This document shows positions 48,293-60,164 of a DNA stretch of 64,000 nt, in pieces. A model generated the notes under the pieces. That model had not been told where the DNA came from, made no database searches, and saw nothing but the letters and a program-made list of their open reading frames with translations. Source of the stretch: Rotaria sordida (taxonomy: Eukaryota > Rotifera > Eurotatoria > Philodinida > Philodinidae); NCBI GenBank assembly GCA_905250125.1, contig CAJNOL010000139.1:81483-145482 (forward strand), read 5' to 3'. Both the position numbers and the translations under genes were made by a program. Every line of letters begins with the position of its first letter. The stretch's first letter is position 1.

Positions 48293-51200
48293 ATGCATTT
48301 TTCCTATATTTATCTTTCAATAGTCTTTCTTCTTTTTTCATCTTCATGGAGTTATGTTGTTGACGAACATGATGGTAAATGGTCATGGATTAATGCAAAG
48401 TATTTAACACGATCTAATTGGACATCATCATTAAAAGCGAATAATAATGCTTCTAAAATACATCATCCCGTATGGTTTATTTATCATTATCTTAGTTATT
48501 GTGGATTTTGTAAAAGATATAAACCACAATGGGAATCTATTGCTCAATATGCAGCAGGTAAAAAATTTTTCAATGAGACAACAAAAACAAAACGAAAGAA
48601 AGAAATTTGTTTGTTTAATTTTAGGTTGGTCAAGATATATTAAAATAGGTGCATATGATTGTGGTAGTGAATCGGCATCAGAACATGATATTTGTGTAGA
48701 TGAAGCATATCCTCAATGGCGAATATATTGTCCATTAACAAATTCGACTCAATTAGCATTTGATTCAGAACGACGAAATGCAGATACGAAACCAGAAGAT
48801 ATTTTAATGTGGTCAATAAAAAAAATGAATAAAATTGCACATCAATGTTATGGAAAAACATGGCCAATTCGTAATGTAATTGAGTAAATATTTCTTCTTC
48901 TTGTTTTACTGTTTATTAGAACAAGCAGCTATAAAAAAATCTTTCTTTTTTAGACCAAAGAATATCGATGATTTAAATAATATAATTCCAAAACGTGTAA
49001 AACAATTTCAATTATTCGTTTCAGATGATATTCTACTTTATAGTCTAGTAAATATTTTTATACAGATTTTATTTTTCATTTAAATAAATAATTCATTTTT
49101 TTCTCTTTTTAGTATGTATTAAATAATTCAAAAATTGTTTTTCAAGAACCAATTTATCGTTTGTCTACAAAAAATTTAATTACACAAGGTATTGGTATTT
49201 GGAAAGGAATGAAAAATCCTGACGGACGAATTTCACTTGAACAGTTAATTGAAAAATATTCATTTGAAAATTTATTTATAATCTTATTTTTTTAGAATTA
49301 ATTCAACAAAAACAACAGACAAATTTATATTAAATAAAAATATTATTTCTCATACTAATAAATCTATAGAGTAAGGATATATGAATATTTCAATAATATA
49401 CATTTGTTTTTTTTTAGAAAAAAAATCGGTTCTCTAAAACCGACCTTAACTGATATTGATAGTTCTGTTGTTTGGATGATTAAAAAAGATCTTCATAGAA
49501 AACTACCAAACTTATTTGATGATGTTAAAGCTTGGCTTAATGTAGTTCATACGGTAAAAATGAAAATTTTATAGAAAAATAGGCAACAGAAAAAAATTTT
49601 TTTCTTTTCAATAGTATTATCCCGGTAGTGATACCATGCATAATTTTCTTCGTGATTTAATTCATTTTATGAATAATCGTACAACATTATCATCAAATGA
49701 ACTTAAAAATTATATTGATACAATATCGGTAATTTTATTTTATTTATAATGTCGACAAAATCGAGGACTAGTAGAAATCTATAAGGATTCATCTTTCCCA
49801 AGTTATTACAATTTTACTGCATTGTTTATCTTTAGTAAGGTGTTTGTGAAACAATCGAATTAGGAAATTTCAATCGGAAGTTTTGTTCATAAATAATTAG
49901 GTCTTGTGGGTCTTAGAATATCCTGAGAGTTTCAGTTTGCAGAGATGTATTCTTCTTGAGATATTGAATATTCAAAAACAATCAAGTATCATAGGAAAAG
50001 GTAAAAAAGCTAAATGTTTTCAATAATCACTATCCCGGGAACAATACATTCCTTCAGGCTGAAATTTTCACAGTATTCTATGGTTCATGAGATCTCTCTA
50101 TCAGCAAAATTTCAGGTTGAAATTTCCTAATTCGATTGTTTCACAAATATCTTGCTAGAGATAAAACAAAAAAGAATTGTAATAACTTGAGAAAGATGGA
50201 CTCTTATAGGCATTTACCAGTGTTTCTTTGGGAGCTTACTTATTAGCAAAATATCAGTTTGATTGATGATTTACACTTGGAGACCTTTCCTTGTCAATCA
50301 AGAGAAGGCAAATTCAGATATGATTTATATGTCTAATCGTTTTGATTAATGTGGAATGCTAAAAATGTTTTCGATATTAACAAGAAAGATTAAGATATAT
50401 TTTTATAAGAAGTTATGAAGTATTTTATTATCCTATCGATGCTAATGAATTTATTTTACAAAAAAAAGAAAGCAAAATTCATCATGATTCGTTCGAAAAA
50501 AAGAATACGCATTTTTATTTTCAATTGATTTTCATATACGTATTTTTCCAATATTAAAATTTGAATGTATAAAGTTTTGTTAAACATCTTCAATTAGTTA
50601 TTTTTGTCAAGATTTTATTTCATAATTTAGTCATTGGAAAAAAATCGACATATACATATGTAAAGGGTGACCCATAATAAATGGTCACACATTGCATTTC
50701 ATATTTTAATCTCTAAATACGCTTTATTTAAAAACAAAATGAAATGTATCACAAGATGTAGCATGAAAAGCTCTACAATTTACAAAGTAAAGCTTCTTTT
50801 AGTTACATACTGTTTGTTTTTAAAATAAGCAAAATTCTGTTCGACTAATTTTCGATGTTGCGAACAAGATCATTTTTTTTTGAGACGACGAATTCCTTTT
50901 TTCTTATTTCATCAATTAATGAATCATCATTGTTAAATTGATCCCATTGCATATTATTGTTAATAGAATTTCAAACGTAATAGTCGAGGACATTGAGATC
51001 AGAACTATTTGGTGATCACTTATGATTGTACATAAGATCCATGAAGTTTTCTTTACACTATGCTACTTGTTCTTTATATGTGTGTGATGTGGTTATATAT
51101 ATCGACTATTTCAAACAAAACGAAACATGCCTACCTTTCATTTGACTTTGATTCTTTATAAGGCTTATTTTTTTTGAATAGATTCTTTTAGTATAGACTT

Positions 51201-52904
51201 ATGTGAAGATATTAGCTCTATGAGCTTGATCATAACGTGAACCTAATGTAATTACTCATAATGTATATTCTTTCAACACATTTGCGTAAAAGTAAATGTC
51301 AAACAAATGGAGCCTTTCATGTTATCATATGTTTGCGGCCTATGTTAGACCTCGACCTTAAGAAATAAGAATGAACTTGGTGCAAAGCCACTCTATTTTG
51401 CAGATGTGTATCTCTTGTCGGTAACTGAAGGGTTAATTGATTAATTAAGAGTAATTAGTAAATATTTCTCTAAGCATACGAGAAAAAGATCCAAAAACTT
51501 TAGAATAGATTCTACGGTATGAACTGCTTCGTTGATGAAATTTTCAGCAAGATTAGACTCCAAAAAAAAAATTCTTCTTAAAACCCGATTTTCTAGAGAT
51601 CCTATCAAGTCTTGAAACAAAACTTTTCATCCTACCATTATCTAGAGATTCTGAAGAAGAATTTGTACCGTTCGGAATTGGTTTTGAATTTCTCATTCGT
51701 GTATAAGAGTATTTTTTTCATTGGTATATTCGTACTTCATCACATCGCGAAGGAAAACTAGTTCGACCTTTCTTTGAAAAATCTAAACATACTCAGAAAA
51801 AACTTTGGATAGAGATTCTGCAGCCTCAAGTTCAATTCGAAGATATTTTTTCAATTAAGATAAATGAAGTGAAAGTTGATATTCTTTTTTTTTTGTATCA
51901 CTTCAGTTACACTAGTTTTTACTGATAACTTCTCTGAACAAAAGTCTCTAGGACTGATTTTTTTTAGAATGTCTAGTATAACTTAACACACATATAACAT
52001 ATAAAGATTAGCTCTAGGAAAGTTAATCATCTTGAGATACATGTGTTTTAATTATGCTAAGTCATGTCGCTAACGAATAATTTTGCTCCTGTGTTCTATG
52101 AAAAAGAAAATTTTCTATTGTTTAGAATCATATTCGGATAATAGTTGAATTTCAAACATGAAGAATATTTTAATTCTTAATTTATTCTAATAGGTAATCA
52201 AATTACCAGAAGTAAAATTCGATCACTGTAATGGATCTGATACAAGTAAACGTGGTTATACATGTTCATTATGGCTTTTATTTCATAGTATGATTGTTAA
52301 ACAGGCAATACTTCATGAACAAAATCTATGTAAATTCATAAGAAAAATAAATTAAATATATATATTTCCTTTTAACTTTAACTTTTTTAATTAGTACCAT
52401 CAAATGTTAAACCATCAGATATGATCTTATCAATACGAGAATATGTTCGTAGATTTTTTCTTTGTGATGAATGTGCTAAGCACTTTCTTAATATGACATC
52501 AAATGCAGAAAATGAAATAAATTCTTTTAAAGAAAATGTTTTATATCTTTGGCGAGGTACTTAATATATTAGATTTGTTTTTGAATAATTCTAAATAATT
52601 TTATTATATAGGTCATAATAAAGTAAATAAAAGACTTCGAGGTGAACAAATATCAAATGATCCAGCTTGGCCCAAAGTACCATTTCCAACAAAGGAACAA
52701 TGTAATTCATGTGTTCGTGAAATAGATGAAAATAATGATGCTTTAGAATATGATGAAAATGAAACATACAATTATTTAAAAGATTATTATGATTTACAAA
52801 ATATTACTAATCAAAAAAATTTATCTACTAAAACAAATACAGCAACAAATCGACAATATAATCATTTATTATTATTTCTATTTACATTTTTTATCATTAA
52901 TTGA
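48293..52904 (+). CDS. QSOX1: Quiescin sulfhydryl oxidase (QSOX)
   Basis: A secretory-pathway enzyme that makes disulfides in client proteins and passes electrons through FAD to oxygen. Exons 48293-48557, 48625-48883, 48954-49047, 49113-49243, 49296-49370, 49418-49553, 49615-49728, 52194-52329, 52395-52556 and 52612-52904 join in phase to 554 aa. In order: signal peptide; thioredoxin domain with active site YCGFCKRYKPQW (CGFC instead of the usual CGHC); a degenerate second thioredoxin-like region and helix-rich linker (YYPGSDTMHNFLRDL); Erv/ALR FAD domain with GYTCSLWLLFH, REYVRRFFLCDECAKHF (redox CxxC), WRGHNKVNKRL and CNSC; a C-terminal hydrophobic segment (LLLFLFTFFI) for membrane anchoring. 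The start codon directly follows an AG acceptor. The seventh intron is 2.5 kb and full of repeats. QSOX1 versus QSOX2 is not resolvable. Confidence 0.93.
49765..50215. repeat. Long hairpin in QSOX intron
   Basis: Arms about 49765-49985 and 50010-50215. The outer part is strongly conserved: GAAACAATCGAATTAGGAAA (about 49849) faces TTTCCTAATTCGATTGTTTC (about 50128), and CAAGTTATTACAATT is inverted near 50178. The inner part is more diverged. Contains the recurring motif GGCTGAAATTTTCA. Confidence 0.85.
50668..51060 (-). mobile_element. Degraded mariner-type transposase remnant 2
   Basis: Minus strand from about 51050 reads SPNSSDLNVLDYYV, a stop, then NNMQWDQFNNDDSLIDEI and, after about 15 residues, LVRNIENxSNRIL, the C-terminal part of an IS630/Tc1/mariner transposase. 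GGGTGACCCATAATAAA at 50667-50683 resembles a mariner terminal repeat. It lies inside the QSOX intron and is related to the remnant at 42730-43080. The N-terminal half was not found. Confidence 0.75.
51061..52193. repeat. Rest of the QSOX intron
   Basis: No coding sequence. A weak inverted pair occurs at about 51567-51670 (AATTCTTCTTAAAACCCG against GAAGAAGAATTT) and a direct repeat of AAAAACTTTxGAxAGATTCT at about 51494 and 51800. Confidence 0.4.
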
Positions 52905-53149
52905 ATGAATACCAAGGTTCAACTTAGAATAGAGTTTTGATTTCATCTATGATCTGCTACTATCTATCAATTATATGTTACGTGTTTTTTTTTTCTGTTT
53001 ATTTATTTTGAATTTCAAATAAATAAACTAAAGATTTTCACGATTAAATATAAATTATTTTGTATAAATTTCGAATAATATTCTTCCTCATTCATCTCAG
53101 CTTTTGAATTATATTAATAGACAAAGAAAACAAACAGAAAGCATATCGT

Positions 53150-53810
53150 TGGATAAGATTGTAAATCTGTCATCGCCTCAGGATTTACTTTCAATAGGTT
53201 AGAAAGATGAACATGAAATTCTGCATCATATTTTTGTATATTTATTTTTCGTTTTGTTGAATGTAAAAAAAGAAGACGTTCTAGGACAAAATAGTCTTAG
53301 CGAAGTCTATCACTTTTGTGGGCTCCAAATAATAACTATGATACTCGTGATTTTTTTATTATAAACCAAATACGAAAATTAATAACCTAGATCGATGCAG
53401 CTTTTCATGCTCGGTCAATTAACATATCGATCGTGTTTATCAATTAGTTTATGCAGGGTCAAATAGGCACGATATCATATTTATCTGACCCTGCATAAAA
53501 TAATTGATGAACATGATCGATATGTCAATTGATAAAGTATGAAAAACTGCATCCATTTACGCTATTAGTGTTTATATTTGATTTATAATAGAAAAATTAC
53601 GAGTACCATAGTTATTATTCGAAAGGTTCAAAAGTGTTAGACCTCGCTAAGACTATTTAGTCTTCGAAAATCCCTTTTTTCTGCATTCAGCAAAAACCAA
53701 AAATAAATACACAGAAATATTATGCAGAATTTCATGCTCGATCTTTCTATCCTATTGAATGAAAGTGAGATATAAGGGAATGACAAATTTATGATTTTGT
53801 CTTTCAGTGT
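53150..53810. repeat. Near-perfect long palindrome, about 660 bp
   Basis: Arms of about 310 bp (53150-53460 and 53485-53810) around a loop of about 25 bp. Blocks pair almost base for base: TATGCAGGGTCA (53451) against TGACCCTGCATA (53487); GATCATGATACTCGTGATTT-type blocks near 53340 face ATCAAAT..ACGAGTACCATAG near 53600; ATGAAATTCTGCATCATA (53211) faces TATGCAGAATTTCATGCTCG (about 53721). Divergence between arms is lower than in the other hairpins here. No gene inside. Confidence 0.88.
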
Positions 53811-54246
53811 CTTTTCACACATCAGTATCAATTTCATAGATATATGAAAATAAAACTTGATAATCACGAACGCTATATAGATTTTTATTTTTATTTTTCT
53901 AAAACTAAAATATTCATCAGCATTTCGAAATCTGATTCATTTTGTTGCAAACAACAATACGTATTAAACATATGTAATTCTATAATCGTTGAGCGTATTC
54001 TCTCCCTCTGTACTCAATTTGTTATTTTATCCAAATACAAAATTATAGTTTGTTACTTCAGAATAAATGTTTTCGAAAATATATATATAACACATAAATA
54101 GCTCAAACTTCTATCACGACGCACTTATAGTAACACGCGCCAACGTGTCATCAATAAAAACACAAAAAAAAACGAAAGAATAAGCTAAGCTACACTATAC
54201 TTCATATGATTTATTTAATGCAAATATTGTCATACTGACCTTGGCA

Positions 54247-55213
54247 ATGCATAATAATAATAATAATAATACTGAAGAACTTATTACATATCTTCTTCAA
54301 TATGGAATATCTAACAGAATGATTGCCATTGTTGAAAGTAAATATTATATTACATTTATGTGCTTTTCCTTTTTATTTTTTAAATAGAACAACATATCTA
54401 TGATGAAGATTTACTGATAATGGATCGTGATGACGTCGAACATTTATTTAAAAATGAGTATGGTTTTACATTTCGTGATCGTAAACAATTTTGGAAAATA
54501 TTACAAAAAATTGTAGACAATCAAATATATTCATTTAAATAATAGTTATTTTTTTTTTTGTTTTCTTATTTTAGCAATCAAATCAAAATTCTAATGTAGA
54601 ACATGAACAAATTATTCATTCATCGGTATAAAATTTTCTTTTATTTATATTGATAAAGAAATCATTTTTTCAAAAGGCAATTCTTGAACATATCTACGGA
54701 TTTGCGGATGAAGACAATGACAATAATGATTTAGAAGAACAACAATCTATTACATCTCCATCACCAAATACAAATCGACAATCAACTATTATTAATTTTT
54801 TTGATAATAAAACATCGAATGATAATAGTAACAATTCAAATTCTTCATCATATATTTCAGAATTATCATTATCATCTGATTATGTATTTACATATCCAAG
54901 TTTATTACCATGTTTTTCTGCTAATATTATAGAAGCACTTAAAACAAATACAATTCACACACATTGGACACTTTTTATTAATGAACTTGCTCGTTGGGTT
55001 ATGTCAATAAAACCATATCTTCGTGAACAACATGAATATCAAGCTATTGGACAAACATTATATGAAAAATATCCTAGTATAGGTACAACTGGTCCAAAAC
55101 CTTGGTCATTTTTATGTCGAAGTCTTAGTCAACGAATTCGAACAGAAAGATGGCAAAGACGAAAGACACTTGCAGCAAGAAAACAAAAAGAAAATGAAAT
55201 ACAAGAAAATTGA
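54247..55213 (+). CDS. SAM-like domain protein, paralogue 1
   Basis: Exons 54247-54337, 54388-54512, 54575-54625 and 54677-55213 join in phase to 267 aa. Residues about 10-70 form a SAM-like helical domain (LLQYGISNRMIAIVE; MDRDDVEHLFKNEYGFTFRD). A Ser/Asn/Asp-rich linker follows, then a conserved C-terminal domain with YPSLLPCFS, WTLFINELARWVMSI, YQAIGQTLYEKYPSIG and PWSFLCRSLSQRIRTER, ending in a basic helix. The C-terminal block vaguely recalls the region after the SAM domain in animal SAMD3-like proteins, but I do not recognise the family with confidence. No signal peptide or membrane helix. Same exon number and phases as the gene at 58424-59442, so the two arose by duplication. Function unknown; the basic tail would suit nucleic-acid binding (inference). 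Confidence 0.82.
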
Positions 55214-55924
55214 TCGAAATTATGACAACATATGATTGAAAATTCTTTGTTGTTTGTTCCTTTTTTTGAATTATACAAAGCCTTTTTGTTGAGCTAATAC
55301 ATCATCTTTAGCATATTAATTAAAGGTTTATTTTTCGAAATTTTCAAAAGTCTTGATATAGTCTTGATAATAATCAGATGTGAATGAGTCTGTATTTATA
55401 ACGCGTACATAAGATAAATCAATTATAAAGTTTTCTAAAAATTGCAAAAGAAATTGGGCAACTTAAATTATTATTCTAACATAGAAACTACTCAAATTGA
55501 TATCCATCGTTTGAGGTCATATTGAGCCTACAAAGAGATCTTGGTAACACTAGAAAAAACATAAAAAAGTTTGTATCCATAAATCTTTAGCATCGAATTA
55601 GAATTATTTTATTGAATTTTCAATCTGGACTTAGGTACATTCCGAAAAATCAAAAAGTAGAATTTTGATACGAAATTTTATCCATATATAGATCAAATGA
55701 TACATTAAATATCTGAAAAATTTCAGTTAAAAACAATGTTCTTTTGTCGAGATATCTAATTTCCAGAAAATAATTGTTTGTCATAGGTATGATAAAAAAA
55801 TTGGTCCGTATGGTCTTCGACAAAACTCGATAATTTGCATTTTCGCGAACTATTGTTTCGACGATCTTTATTTCAATGACCAAAATTATCTACGATATGC
55901 TGATATGACATCTGCAGTATATAT
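55214..55924. other. Spacer after paralogue 1
   Basis: 3' flank and AT-rich spacer. No feature recognised. Confidence 0.4.
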
Positions 55925-57045
55925 ACATAGGATAGTGAAAAAGTTTGTACATTTGTAAATATTAATTCATACAAAAAATATTTTGGTAATCTATTTACAG
56001 CAAATGTTCGAAGGAGTTCCCATGATATTCATTGAATCCATTTCTAGAATGTCTTTTGGTATTCGTGAACAGGTATTGAATTGTGTTCCTTGACTATTGC
56101 TTAAGCCAAACTTGTAGCATCTGCATATGTATCAAGTTTACTTTTCAAGCAACCAAACAACTAGAAATCTGAAGAAGGCAAGGTCAGGAAAATATGGTGG
56201 ACAAGCCATAAATTTGATTTTTTTTCTTGCAGATAATTGAAAAGAATATCGTTCACATGTAATCGGACATTATCATGATGCGACTTGATACCGTTTGTTG
56301 TTGGTGATGGTCTTTGTTTGTGTAACTGTTTAACTGATCTTTTTAAATATTCATCATGATAATATATGACATTTATTGATGTTCCAGAGGTAATGCATGA
56401 ATAAGTAATGGTCTAAATATCATAAAAAACTTGCAAACAATGTTTTTTCTTTGAATGATTGTTTTCTCATGAGTGGTGGAAGACCTTCTTCTTTTGCTAT
56501 CCATGTACGAGAGTATTCCTATGATTTAACTTTGCGATTATAAATTCAAGTTTCATCTCCAGTAACTATATCATGCAATCTTCAGGTATTACTTTCAAAC
56601 TTCTGTAAATTTTCAATACAAATATTAATATGTCGTTATCGTTGTTTTTAAGTTATATCATCCATCTTGACGATATTTTTTGGTAGGCCAAGGTGTTGTT
56701 TGAGAATAGTATATACACTACCATATGATATATCTAAGATGATAGCAATATAATCAATACTAACATGTGAATTATCATTCATCAAATATTTAATAGCATC
56801 GATATTGTCTTGAGTAATGACGGTTATTAGATGACCATTTCAAGGATCATCTCCCAACAACTCTCGTCTACTTGGAAATCAATGAATCCAATCAGCAATT
56901 GTATAAAATGAGACATAACCTTGTCCCCATAAGCAGTAGTTAATTCATCATGAATTTGTGTTGTAGTATGACCTAATAGCAAACAAGTTTTTATATATGA
57001 CCGTATGAGCAGTTTTGTCATTTAAAAATAGAGGTGGCAAGACAA
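55925..57045 (-). mobile_element. Decayed mariner transposon copy
   Basis: Minus-strand frames give most of a mariner transposase in order. The N-terminal HTH appears first (SYIKTCLLLGHTTTQIHDEL, then VITQDNIDAIKYLMND and SYGSVYTILKQHLGL). The catalytic region follows: VTGDET near 56570, HHDNVRLH near 56280, and PSSDF...FGCLKSKLDTYA near 56170-56120. Stops and frame shifts are spread through it, so it is inactive. The left end TAGTGAAAAAGTTTGTACA (about 55933) resembles a mariner terminal repeat; the right end was not located. It lies between the two SAM-like paralogues and is a different lineage from the remnants at 42730 and 50668. Confidence 0.88.
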
Positions 57046-58423
57046 ATTCGTTAAGAATTTGTTACTATAGACACTTGAAAAACTTCGTATTGGTAATGTA
57101 ATATACAATAGATGTTTATAGTAGAATAGGTCAATATTAGGAATAAAAACAATGAGAGATATTTGACGATCTTCATTTCGATGATGTTCATTTCGGTGAC
57201 GAGATACACAACCCAAAAAACACATTTACTTGAAAATTCAATATGTCGACGAAAAAAAAGACATTCTTGTCGGCAAAAACCTTTAGGATATTCGATTGTT
57301 GATTAGATCTATCTATGGGCAAAATTTTACATTGAAAATTTGCTTTTTGATTTTTCAATATATGCCTCAAGCTGAATCAAAAATTTAGTAAAACAATCGT
57401 AACTCGACTCCAAAGAACCATGAAGACAACTTCTTTTTGAACTTTTACGAGTCTCGTCAAGCAATCGTAAAAGGTCCATATGAACTCAAACGGTAGATAG
57501 CAGTTCGGGTGGTTTCTTTTGTATGTATAATAAACAAGTAAGAAAAATAGATATTGTTATGAATCTGTAATGATTTTCTTGTCTCATATTGAGAATTTTT
57601 TCATTTTGTCATAGTATATTCAAAAGTTAAAATTTCAATATCTTTAAAAAAGTATCTTTTAACAATTGATTTTACAATTGGATATCATTCAAAATAATAA
57701 TATAATTCTTATTGGATTAATATATAAGAAATTATGAAATTATTTTTCTTGTAAACGACAAAAAAAAAATATTTCGTAAATACGTCGTCTATTTTTACGA
57801 ACCACTATGCAACGAGCAATAGGTATCCTTTTTTTGATATAAAAACGCCAATGGCGACGTGTTTCAATAGTTATATGAAGACGTTAAATGACAAACATTA
57901 CTCTTACCTTTTTCTTCCTTTTGTTAACTGTCAGCAATAAAATATCTATTATTATTGAAATGTGTTGCTATAAAACTCTACACTCAATGACAATATTATT
58001 TCTTTATCAAAAAATACTTGAGCCATAAAAGAGGTTAAACATTTCCTATCGATGTAACTACATAAATATCACGAATGTAAATTAATAAGATAAACTTGTG
58101 TAAAATACCTTGGTAATAAATGCAAACGGTTGCCTAAGGGTCTTTTTTCCTACGACGTGTTATCGGCTTTCTGTCGATTTATTCGTCAATGAATCTCAAC
58201 TGTCATTTGATGTATGCATTTTTTCATTATTCAGTGTCTATCAGTACTCGGTCAATGTGCGTTTTTATCACGCCTGACTGCGCGCGAAGCAATCGAGTAT
58301 TAAAAGAACAAGTTTGCTTATATAGCTTCTTTTTTAGGCCTATATGTTGATCATAGAATAAAAAAAACAACGAGAATACGTTGAAACGACAAAGAGCGTC
58401 CAAGTAACCTTATTGTGTATACA
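57046..58423. other. Spacer before paralogue 2
   Basis: About 57164-57207 carries TTCATTTCGATGATGTTCAT, related to the unit at 33651-33710. The rest is AT-rich; 58100-58330 is somewhat richer in G+C and may hold the promoter of the next gene. No other gene seen. Confidence 0.45.
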
Positions 58424-59442
58424 ATGTCAATAATCCATCATCATCAATTTGTTTCAAATCTTCTTCGAGATGGTGTATCTCATGCAATGATTAAGATTCT
58501 CGAAGGTAAATAAGAATTTTCTTTTGTTTTAATATGTATAATTATTATTATTTTAAATATATGTTATTTTTTCTTTTAATAGAACAACGTATTACTGATG
58601 AAGATTTACAAACAATCGATCGTGATGATATCGAACATTTATTTAAAAATGAATATGGTTTTACATTTCGTGATCGTAAACGATTTTGGAGTTCCATACA
58701 AAAATTTGTTTGTAGAAAACAAAAAAAAATTAATTTCAATTAGAAAATATCTGCTTCTTTTTTTAGCAACCAAAAAATACACATAATAACGTCGTTTATA
58801 TAGAAGCCGAAGATGAATCTCCTGTATGAAAAATAAAATCATATTATATAAAAAAAAAAAAAAACTTATATTCTTTATTTTTATTTTTATTCAAAGGATA
58901 TTTATGAAGTAAATAGTATTGAATCTCCAAATTATCATTTAAGAGAACAATATATTCCATTGCCATCATCATCAAATATTCCTTCATCGGTAAGGATATA
59001 TAATCATTCCAATACTGATATTCAAAACCCTATATTTGGAGAAAACAGTTCTTCAAATAGTAATGATAGTCTCAGAAAAATAGCAGTATCATTACCTATT
59101 TATGATGCATTTATTGAAAATTCTTCACCAAAATCATCAGCAAATTTTGAATTTAAATATCCAGTTGAATTACCAAGATTTTCACAAAAAGTTACAAAAG
59201 CTTTTGAAGCAAATGATATTGAAACTGAATGGAAAACATTAATATATGAACTTGTTCAATGGATATTAAGTACAAAAGCGAATTCTCTAGCCAGACGTGA
59301 ATGTCAAGCTATTGGAGAGACTTTATTTAAAAAATATCCATGTATTGGTAAAAATGGTTATCGACCATGGTCACGTTTATGTAAATGTATTACACGAAGT
59401 CTTCGTAAAGAAAGAACTCGAAAAGATTCATTACATACATAA
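58424..59442 (+). CDS. SAM-like domain protein, paralogue 2
   Basis: Exons 58424-58505, 58583-58707, 58767-58823 and 58897-59442 join in phase to 269 aa. It has the same plan as the gene at 54247: SAM-like domain (LLRDGVSHAMIKILE, EQRITDEDLQ, HLFKNEYGFTFRDRKRFW), Ser/Asn-rich linker, and C-terminal domain (YPVELPRFS, WKTLIYELVQWILST, CQAIGETLFKKYPCIG, PWSRLCKCITRSLRKER). The block DRDDxEHLFKNEYGFTFRDRK is nearly identical in the two proteins, while linkers differ freely, as expected if both are under selection. Family unrecognised. Confidence 0.82.
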
Positions 59443-60160
59443 ATGTAATGAAAATAAAAGAAAAAAAACTTTTTTTGTGTATCTTGATAATTTCTTTGTT
59501 TATTACAATCATGAGGTAAATAAAACTTGTGAGAATATATGAGAAAAATATTTTTTCTGAATGTCATGTCTTTCCAAACGTCAAAAGCGCTTTCTTTCCT
59601 ATACGTATGTGCACTCGATTGCCTTGAATAAGAGGAGAATCAAAGATACTATTCATTGTTTGTCATGTTAAGAGAGGCTTGATCAGCCAATCCAGAAAGT
59701 TGATTGTATCGTTCAACTCAACATGTTTTTTTTCAGCAATTAGTTATTCATATGAAATTGTTGTTACGAAAAACATTTTATACACCTGCGATGTAATTGG
59801 ACGAAGTTATAGAAATTCAAACATGAGGTATCCTCGAATATCAAGAAAAAAGTATGCTTAGTGTTTCGTTTATATCTCCGCCGATTTTGGTCCATTTCAT
59901 TTGAGCAACGTTTCATTCGAAAGAGCTCTTAAAACTAAATAAAAAAAACTTATTAGCACAGCCCTTTTGAGACTGAAATGTGAAATTCATATAAATTCTT
60001 TAGCCTTATTAAAATCATATAAAATACGTAAAATAAAAACTCTCGTAAACTATAGTTGTTTTTAAGAAAAGACTATTTGCCATGGAAAATTTCTGAAAAA
60101 GATTCTCGCTCTACACTCCTGTGAAAGAAATTTTTATTTTAAAAATTGACAGATAGTAAC
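59443..60160. other. Spacer after paralogue 2
   Basis: 3' flank and AT-rich spacer; no supportable feature. Confidence 0.4.
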
Positions 60161-60164
60161 CATG

